Of a DNA stretch of 64,000 nt, positions 59,108-64,000 are shown piece after piece. Positions within the stretch are counted from its first letter, which is position 1. Every line of letters starts with the position of its first letter. The notes under the pieces are model-generated. The model had not been told where the DNA came from and did no database searches. It saw only the letters and a program-made list of their open reading frames with translations. The position numbers and the translations under genes are program-made. Source of the DNA: Brevundimonas terrae (GTDB lineage Bacteria; Pseudomonadota; Alphaproteobacteria; Caulobacterales; Caulobacteraceae); NCBI RefSeq assembly GCF_011761985.1, contig NZ_JAASQT010000001.1, forward strand, positions 62,001-126,000. Direction: 5' to 3'.

Positions 59108-59890
59108 ATGGGAAATGACCTATCGACAAGAACAGCACTGATCACCGGCGCGGCCGAGGGCATTGGTCAGGGCGTGGCACACCGTCTGGCCCGTGATGGT
59201 GCCCGTGTCATTGTCGCCGATTATAATACGGAAGCGGGCGAGCAGACCGCACGCGACATCGAACAACGGGGCGGCAAGGCCCGCTTTATCGCCGTTGATA
59301 TCACCGACAAGGACAGCGTTCTGGCCATGATGGCGGCGGCCGGCCCGGTCGATATTCTGGTCAATAATGCATGGCGCGGTCAGGGGATTGGCCGCATCGA
59401 AAACAAGACCGATGCCCAGTTCGACACCACCCTACGAATGGGGCTGTATGCCTGCCAGTGGACCATGCAGAGCGCCCTGCCCCACATGAAGGCGCAGGGC
59501 TGGGGCCGCGTCATCAACATGGCCTCGTTGAACGGTGTGAACGCCCATATGGGCAGCGCCGATTACAATGTCGCCAAGGAAGCCCTACGTGCCCTGACGC
59601 GCACGGCGGCACGCGAATGGGCGGGCTACGGTATTTGCTGCAACATCGTTTGTCCTGCCGCCCTGTCGCAATCGGCCCGCCGCATCATGGAACAGCAGCC
59701 CGGCATGATCGAGCGTATCAGCGCCGCCAACCCCATGGGCCGGATGGGCGATCCCGATGCCGATATCGGTGGCGTCTGCGCGTTTCTGGCCAGTGACGAT
59801 GCGCGTTACCTGACCGGCAATACCTTGTTTGTCGATGGCGGTGCCCACATCAACGGCGTGGCGTGGGCACCTGATCTCGGCGAAGACTGA
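59108..59890 (+). CDS. SDR-family oxidoreductase
   Basis: A 260-residue classical SDR. The cofactor motif is TGAAEGIG, NNA is at NNAWRGQGIG, and the active site is NMASLNGVNAHMGSADYNVAKEA. The C-terminal tail GVAWAPDLGED is longer than usual. The ATG at 59108 follows AAGGAGG at 59091-59097; an ATG at 59081 would place that site inside the gene. It is convergent with the amidase, only 3 bp apart. Confidence 0.9.
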   Translation: MGNDLSTRTALITGAAEGIGQGVAHRLARDGARVIVADYNTEAGEQTARDIEQRGGKARFIAVDITDKDSVLAMMAAAGPVDILVNNAWRGQGIGRIENKTDAQFDTTLRMGLYACQWTMQSALPHMKAQGWGRVINMASLNGVNAHMGSADYNVAKEALRALTRTAAREWAGYGICCNIVCPAALSQSARRIMEQQPGMIERISAANPMGRMGDPDADIGGVCAFLASDDARYLTGNTLFVDGGAHINGVAWAPDLGED

Positions 59891-59893
59891 CGC

Positions 59894-61405
59894 CTATAGG
59901 CGCGGGCGTTTATCCGCCCACGGTGCCGCCTTCTCCAACTGGCCTGCCAGTTGGAACAACGTCGCCTCGTCGCCATAGCGGGCCATAAACATCGCCCCCA
60001 TCGGCAATCCCGAGGCGGACGTCGCCAAAGGCACCGACATGGCTGGCTGCCCTGTCAGATTGGCCAGTTGCGCAAACGGAGAGAAGACCGCGATCCTCTG
60101 TCCCCATTGGGCAAAATCGACATCCGGCGACAGATTGATCCTGCCCAGTTCCAGCGGCGGTGCCGCAAGGGTGGGCGACAGGATCAGATCATATGACTGC
60201 ATGAAGCGGGCGACCTCGACGGCGGCGGTTTGCAGGGTGTTATTGGCCCGCGCAAAATCCATTCCTGTCGTCTGCTGGCCGTATCCGAAGAAGGCCAGCG
60301 TGATCGCTTCCAGATTATCGGGTCCGGGAACCAGCCCTGTCGCCTTGGCGCGATCGAGCAGGTCCGCCGCAATCGACGAGGCGCTCAGCACAAAGCTGGC
60401 CACGCCGATGGCGGCGGCATCCAGTTTCGGGGCCGCTTCCTCGACATAGTGGCCCAAGGCCTCGCATAGTCTTGCTGCCGCACGCGCCGCCTCGACCGCT
60501 TCTGCATCAACCGGACTACCCGAGGCGGGCGTCAGCATCAGCGCGATCCGCAACGGACGCGGGGCCTTGTCCACATAGGACAAGAACGTCCCTTCCGGCG
60601 TCGGGGCCGCATAGCGCGAACCCAGCTCGACCCCGTGCGTCGCATCCATGATGGCCGCACTGTCGCGCACCGAGCGCGTAATGGCATGGTGGACCGACAG
60701 TCCGCCCCAGCCTTCTGTGCGCGTTGGTCCCATCGGGATACGGCCACGGCTGGGCTTAAGGCCGAACAGGCCACAGCACGAGGCCGGAATACGGATCGAG
60801 CCGCCGCCATCGGTCGCATGGGCCGCAGGCAGGACGCCCGCAGCCACCGCAACAGCGGCGCCACCAGACGATCCGCCCGCAATATGGGCCGGATTCCACG
60901 GATTACGGGTGTCGCCCTGAAGCTTGTTTTCGGTACTGGCTGACAGGCCGAACTCGGGCGCTGTCGTCTTGCCGAACACCACAAATCCGGCCTTTTGGGC
61001 GCGGGTCACGATCTCGGAGGTGACGCTGGCCCGATCGCCTTTATAGAAGCGGCTGCCGTTCTCGGTCACTTCACCGGCGATGGTGGTGTTCAAATCCTTG
61101 ACCAGCCACGGCACGCCGGAAAACGGCCCCTCGGGCAGACCCGCCGCAATGGCCGCGCGACCCAGATCATAATGTTCCTGGGCCATAAAGTTGAAACGCG
61201 GATTCAGCGCCTCGGTGCGCAGGATGGCCTCTTCCAGCAGTTCCGACGCCGAGACCTGTCGCTGGCGCACCAAGTCCGCCAGCCCCAGTGCATCATGCGT
61301 ATCCAGCGGACTGCCGGACCGGACCGGAGCGGCCATAACACCCGCTGCCGGAGCCAGAGCCGCCGCAGCGGCTCCGGTTGCGATCAGGTCGCGTCGGCTC
61401 ATCAT
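59894..61405 (-). CDS. Amidase-signature hydrolase with Tat signal
   Basis: A 503-residue amidase-signature enzyme. The Ser-cisSer-Lys triad is visible: Lys103 in WLVKDLN, Ser180 in AGGSSGGAAVAVAAG and Ser203 in ATDGGGSIRIPAS. The N-terminus MMSRRDLIATGAAAAALAPAAGVMAAP is a Tat signal, so it should act folded in the periplasm on an amide or ester. It overlaps the Rieske gene by 4 bp and is the last gene of a minus-strand operon. Confidence 0.92.
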   Translation of the reverse strand: MMSRRDLIATGAAAAALAPAAGVMAAPVRSGSPLDTHDALGLADLVRQRQVSASELLEEAILRTEALNPRFNFMAQEHYDLGRAAIAAGLPEGPFSGVPWLVKDLNTTIAGEVTENGSRFYKGDRASVTSEIVTRAQKAGFVVFGKTTAPEFGLSASTENKLQGDTRNPWNPAHIAGGSSGGAAVAVAAGVLPAAHATDGGGSIRIPASCCGLFGLKPSRGRIPMGPTRTEGWGGLSVHHAITRSVRDSAAIMDATHGVELGSRYAAPTPEGTFLSYVDKAPRPLRIALMLTPASGSPVDAEAVEAARAAARLCEALGHYVEEAAPKLDAAAIGVASFVLSASSIAADLLDRAKATGLVPGPDNLEAITLAFFGYGQQTTGMDFARANNTLQTAAVEVARFMQSYDLILSPTLAAPPLELGRINLSPDVDFAQWGQRIAVFSPFAQLANLTGQPAMSVPLATSASGLPMGAMFMARYGDEATLFQLAGQLEKAAPWADKRPRL

Positions 61406-62514
61406 GACGACGGCGTCGCGTAGTAGCGCGAATAGTATTTGCGGAACTGCGGGATCGGGCCGTCACCGTCACAGATGGTCGGGTTCGGTTCGTATTTCTG
61501 GCGGTCCCAGACGACCTTGTCCTGATCGAACTGCTTGCAGATATCGCGGATGATGGCCTTGGCCACCCCTGCCCGCTCGCCCTCGGCCTGCGAACGCGGC
61601 TGGGCAAAACAGAAGCGGGCATGGACGTGGTCCAACTCGACCGGCGTGATGCAGGCCACCAACAGGGTCTCGGAAATGCCGGTAAAGCGGGTCCAGCTCT
61701 GGCCCGGCCCCATGGTGTCATAGCTGATGCTGCCATCAACCTCGCCCCACGGCGTGCCCATCTTGGCCTTGACGTCGGCCCCGCGGCCCCACTCGTCCCA
61801 GCGCAGTTCGCCCAGCGGCACATTGGCGGTGCCGTGGATGAATTTGAAGTGGGCCACGTCCACGCCGTTCTCGGCCATGTTCTGGATATTGCCCCAGACA
61901 TTCCATTCGTGGATTTCGTAATCGGTCCAGTCGGGGTCCGAGGCTTCCGGCTGGTGCTGGACCTCGAACAGGGGAGCGATATTGTCGGGGTGGTACCACA
62001 TCCAGATCCAGCGATTGGCCTCGACCACCGGATAGGTTTCCGTGCAGCGGCGCTTGACCTTGGGCGGGATCAGCTTGGCATAGGGGATTTCCTTGACCAC
62101 GCCCTCCTCGCCATCATAGCGCCAGGCATGGAACGGGCATTCCAGCAGGTTGCCGTACACCTTGCCGCCATAACCCATATGCGCGCCCAGATGCTTGCAA
62201 TAGGCGTCGATGATGCGGACCTTGCCGTCCTCGCCGCGCCACATGGCCAAGTCCTTGGCGAAATAGCGCAACGGTTTCACTTCACCGATGGCCAGATCGC
62301 GTGACAGGTCGATGGCGTACCAGCCAAACGGGAAGCCGATATCCAGATTGCGCTCGGCTACCGAGGCGCGTCCCTTCACCTCGGCCTTGCGCCAGTCTTT
62401 CAAATCTTGACCGCGCAGCTTTTCGAGGATTTGCCAGACGGCTACCGGAGCGGTGCGGGCATCGGTGGCGGCAGCAGGTGTCGGTTCGGTCACGGGTTTC
62501 TCCTGCACTGTCAT
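61402..62514 (-). CDS. Rieske non-heme iron oxygenase, KshA-like alpha subunit
   Basis: A 370-residue Rieske oxygenase. The 2Fe-2S ligands are Cys106-x-His108 (CKHLGAHMGYGG) and Cys126-x2-His129 (CPFHAW). The mononuclear iron ligands lie in ENGVDVAHFKFIHG (Asp219, His222, His227). The short N-terminal cap, GYGGKV and IPYAK resemble the 3-ketosteroid 9-alpha-hydroxylase (KshA) and carnitine/RO type III-like group more than ring-hydroxylating dioxygenases with beta subunits. No reductase or ferredoxin is adjacent in the window. Its start overlaps the amidohydrolase stop by 4 bp. Confidence 0.9.
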   Translation of the reverse strand: MTVQEKPVTEPTPAAATDARTAPVAVWQILEKLRGQDLKDWRKAEVKGRASVAERNLDIGFPFGWYAIDLSRDLAIGEVKPLRYFAKDLAMWRGEDGKVRIIDAYCKHLGAHMGYGGKVYGNLLECPFHAWRYDGEEGVVKEIPYAKLIPPKVKRRCTETYPVVEANRWIWMWYHPDNIAPLFEVQHQPEASDPDWTDYEIHEWNVWGNIQNMAENGVDVAHFKFIHGTANVPLGELRWDEWGRGADVKAKMGTPWGEVDGSISYDTMGPGQSWTRFTGISETLLVACITPVELDHVHARFCFAQPRSQAEGERAGVAKAIIRDICKQFDQDKVVWDRQKYEPNPTICDGDGPIPQFRKYYSRYYATPSS

Positions 62515-63380
62515 TTCAGGTCAAAGACTTTGATCGCGTTTTCACGCAGGAATTTCGGCCACACCCCGTCCTTGAACGGCACGTGCTGCATGTCCGAGAA
62601 GATGCGGTCCAAGCTCAGTCCCATCGGGAAGTAGCCGGCATAGATGATCTTGTCGGCACCGCGCGTATTGGCGTAGTCGATGATCGCCTTGGGATAGTGT
62701 TTCGGCGCAAAGGCGCTGGTCGAATAATAGAGGTTCGGCCATTTCAGCATCAGCTTGACGGCCAGTGCCTCCCACGGTTCGCCACCGTGGCGCATGACGA
62801 CCTTCAGGTCGGGGAAGAACCAGCACACCTCGTCCAGATGCTCGACCTTCTGGTTTTCCATCGGGATACGCGGGCCGGGAATGCCGACATTCAGCATGAT
62901 CGGAATGCCCAGCTCTGCCGCACAGGTATAGAGCGGGAACATATATTTGTGGTTGATCGGCACCTGCGGCAGCGTACCGGCGGGGAAGACGCTGATGGCG
63001 GAAATCCCGACCTCGGCATGCAGACGCTTGATGCGGCGCACCTCGTCCACGCCCTTGTTCGGGTCGCACGGCACGTCAAAGAAGAAGCGGTCGCCGTATT
63101 TTTCCTTGGCACGGCGCGAGGTGGCATTGTCGTTCCAGCCGACCATCGCCTTGTCGATGTTGAACCGGTCCATCTGTTCGACGGTCCATGTCACATAGTC
63201 ATCGACATTGCTGGTCTGCGGAATGTCCTTGAACATGTACTGGGCCGGCATGGCGAATTGTTCGAGGGTCTGCTTGTCCTTGATCAGCGGACGAAAAGGA
63301 TCGAACCAGTCGGAACGGTCATCCGCCTCGGGGATGCCCAGCATGGTGTCGATGACGCGGATACCTTCAGGCATAGCCAT
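62511..63380 (-). CDS. Amidohydrolase-2-fold protein lacking canonical metal ligands
   Basis: A 289-residue TIM-barrel protein of the ACMSD-like amidohydrolase-2 family. The N-terminal HxH metal motif is replaced by RVIDTMLGIP, and the late Asp of the usual SDYP-type motif is replaced by IIYAGYFP. A His remains in KVVMRHGGEPWEA. It may be a decarboxylase or hydrolase with altered chemistry, or a non-catalytic partner. It overlaps the ligase upstream by 14 bp and the Rieske gene downstream by 4 bp, so it is made with them. Confidence 0.8.
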   Translation of the reverse strand: MAMPEGIRVIDTMLGIPEADDRSDWFDPFRPLIKDKQTLEQFAMPAQYMFKDIPQTSNVDDYVTWTVEQMDRFNIDKAMVGWNDNATSRRAKEKYGDRFFFDVPCDPNKGVDEVRRIKRLHAEVGISAISVFPAGTLPQVPINHKYMFPLYTCAAELGIPIMLNVGIPGPRIPMENQKVEHLDEVCWFFPDLKVVMRHGGEPWEALAVKLMLKWPNLYYSTSAFAPKHYPKAIIDYANTRGADKIIYAGYFPMGLSLDRIFSDMQHVPFKDGVWPKFLRENAIKVFDLK

Positions 63381-64000
63381 GGATTTTGTCCCCCGATTTC
63401 ATTTTCGCAGCGGCAAGTTGCGGCCACGCGGCGCGCAGTGCCATTTTGTCGATCTTGCCCACATGGTTTCGCGGCAGAGGCCCGTCGGACACGATCACAT
63501 GACCCGGTGCCTTGTAGCGGGCCAGTCGTTCGGCCACCCAGTCGATGATGCGGTCCGCGTTGTGGACATCGCCCCCGACCACCGCCACCAGTAGCTCGCC
63601 CAGACGTTCATCGGGGATACCGAAGGCGGCACATTCCGTGACTCCCTCGAACTCGCTCAGAACACGTTCGACCTCGGCGCAGTAGATATTCTCGCCGCCG
63701 GAAATCACCATGTCCTTGGTGCGGTCCACGATGAAGACATAGCCTTCCTCGTCGATATATCCGACATCGCCCGTACGCAGCCATCCGTCAGCGGTCATGG
63801 CCTTTTGCGTTTCCTCGGGACGGTTCCAGTAGCCCTTCATCACCATGGCGCTGCGGACCAGAATCTCGCCGCTTTCGCCCGCCGGCAGGATGCGGCCATC
63901 CGGTCCCTCGATACAGACACTGGCCAGAGGCAGCACCCGTCCCGCTGAGGCCCGTTTACGCATGAAGTCTTCGCCCAAGGCCTGAGCAAAGGCACCGGAG
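63367..64000 (-). CDS. Acyl-CoA ligase, C-terminal part (cut by the right edge)
   Basis: This is the C-terminal 211 residues of an adenylate-forming ligase; the frame is open to the window edge. It includes GYWNRPEETQKAMTADGWLRTGDVGYIDEEGYVFIVDRTKDMVISGGENIYCAEVE (hinge and motif) and the catalytic Lys region PRNHVGKIDKMALR. It activates a carboxylic acid as CoA thioester and heads the operon that runs into the amidohydrolase, Rieske oxygenase and amidase. It is unlike the FATP-type ligase at 33019. Confidence 0.9.
   Translation of the reverse strand, partial: SGAFAQALGEDFMRKRASAGRVLPLASVCIEGPDGRILPAGESGEILVRSAMVMKGYWNRPEETQKAMTADGWLRTGDVGYIDEEGYVFIVDRTKDMVISGGENIYCAEVERVLSEFEGVTECAAFGIPDERLGELLVAVVGGDVHNADRIIDWVAERLARYKAPGHVIVSDGPLPRNHVGKIDKMALRAAWPQLAAAKMKSGDKIHGYA

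Overview
The window looks like chromosomal DNA of an alphaproteobacterium, most likely Caulobacterales or Sphingomonadales; the sequence alone does not settle which. The grounds are high GC with strong GCC/CTG/CGC codon preference, several TonB-dependent receptors beside catabolic genes, Ala-rich periplasmic proteins, and a MotA/RND/NhaA/SelO/MnmC/GluQ housekeeping set. I saw no tRNA or rRNA genes, insertion sequences, integrases or CRISPR arrays.

Region 1 (1-15.2 kb) is a catabolic gene cluster. It holds two MarR regulators (one cut by the left edge), a group-D flavin monooxygenase with its flavin reductase at the opposite end, a TonB receptor, an arylsulfatase-type sulfatase, an alpha/beta hydrolase with a VOC enzyme, two acyl-CoA dehydrogenases, and a MaoC hydratase. 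It also holds a four-gene overlapping operon: APH-like kinase, small partner protein, HMG-CoA-lyase-like enzyme and SDR. Six copies of a 15-bp near-palindrome (consensus GTCAAGT-N-ACTTGAC) lie in front of essentially every transcription unit, so the cluster is probably one MarR regulon. The kinase/small protein/ACAD/SDR set resembles the levulinate (lva) 4-hydroxyacyl-CoA phosphorylation pathway.

Region 2 (15.3-51 kb) is mostly housekeeping. It contains an AbgT transporter, alcohol dehydrogenase, rpmB, M1 peptidase, two class-C serine hydrolases, carbonic anhydrase, HNH protein, TRIC channel, AlkA-type glycosylase, a JmjC/cupin oxygenase coupled to gluQ, cold-shock protein, PPK2, TSUP transporter, FadD-type ligase, orphan motA, an Ala-rich lipoprotein, mnmC, an RND pump, an ASCH protein, a second TonB receptor, nhaA, selO and a DoxX-like protein. 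Rho-independent terminators separate many units.

Region 3 (51.2-64 kb) is a second catabolic cluster. It has a third TonB receptor preceded by three inverted repeats, an old-yellow-enzyme/Fe-S reductase, three SDRs, an MFS transporter, a Tat-exported amidase, a KshA-like Rieske oxygenase, an amidohydrolase-fold protein lacking its usual metal ligands, and an acyl-CoA ligase cut by the right edge. The gene content suggests uptake, ring oxidation and CoA activation of a cyclic or steroid-like compound; the substrate is inferred, not shown.
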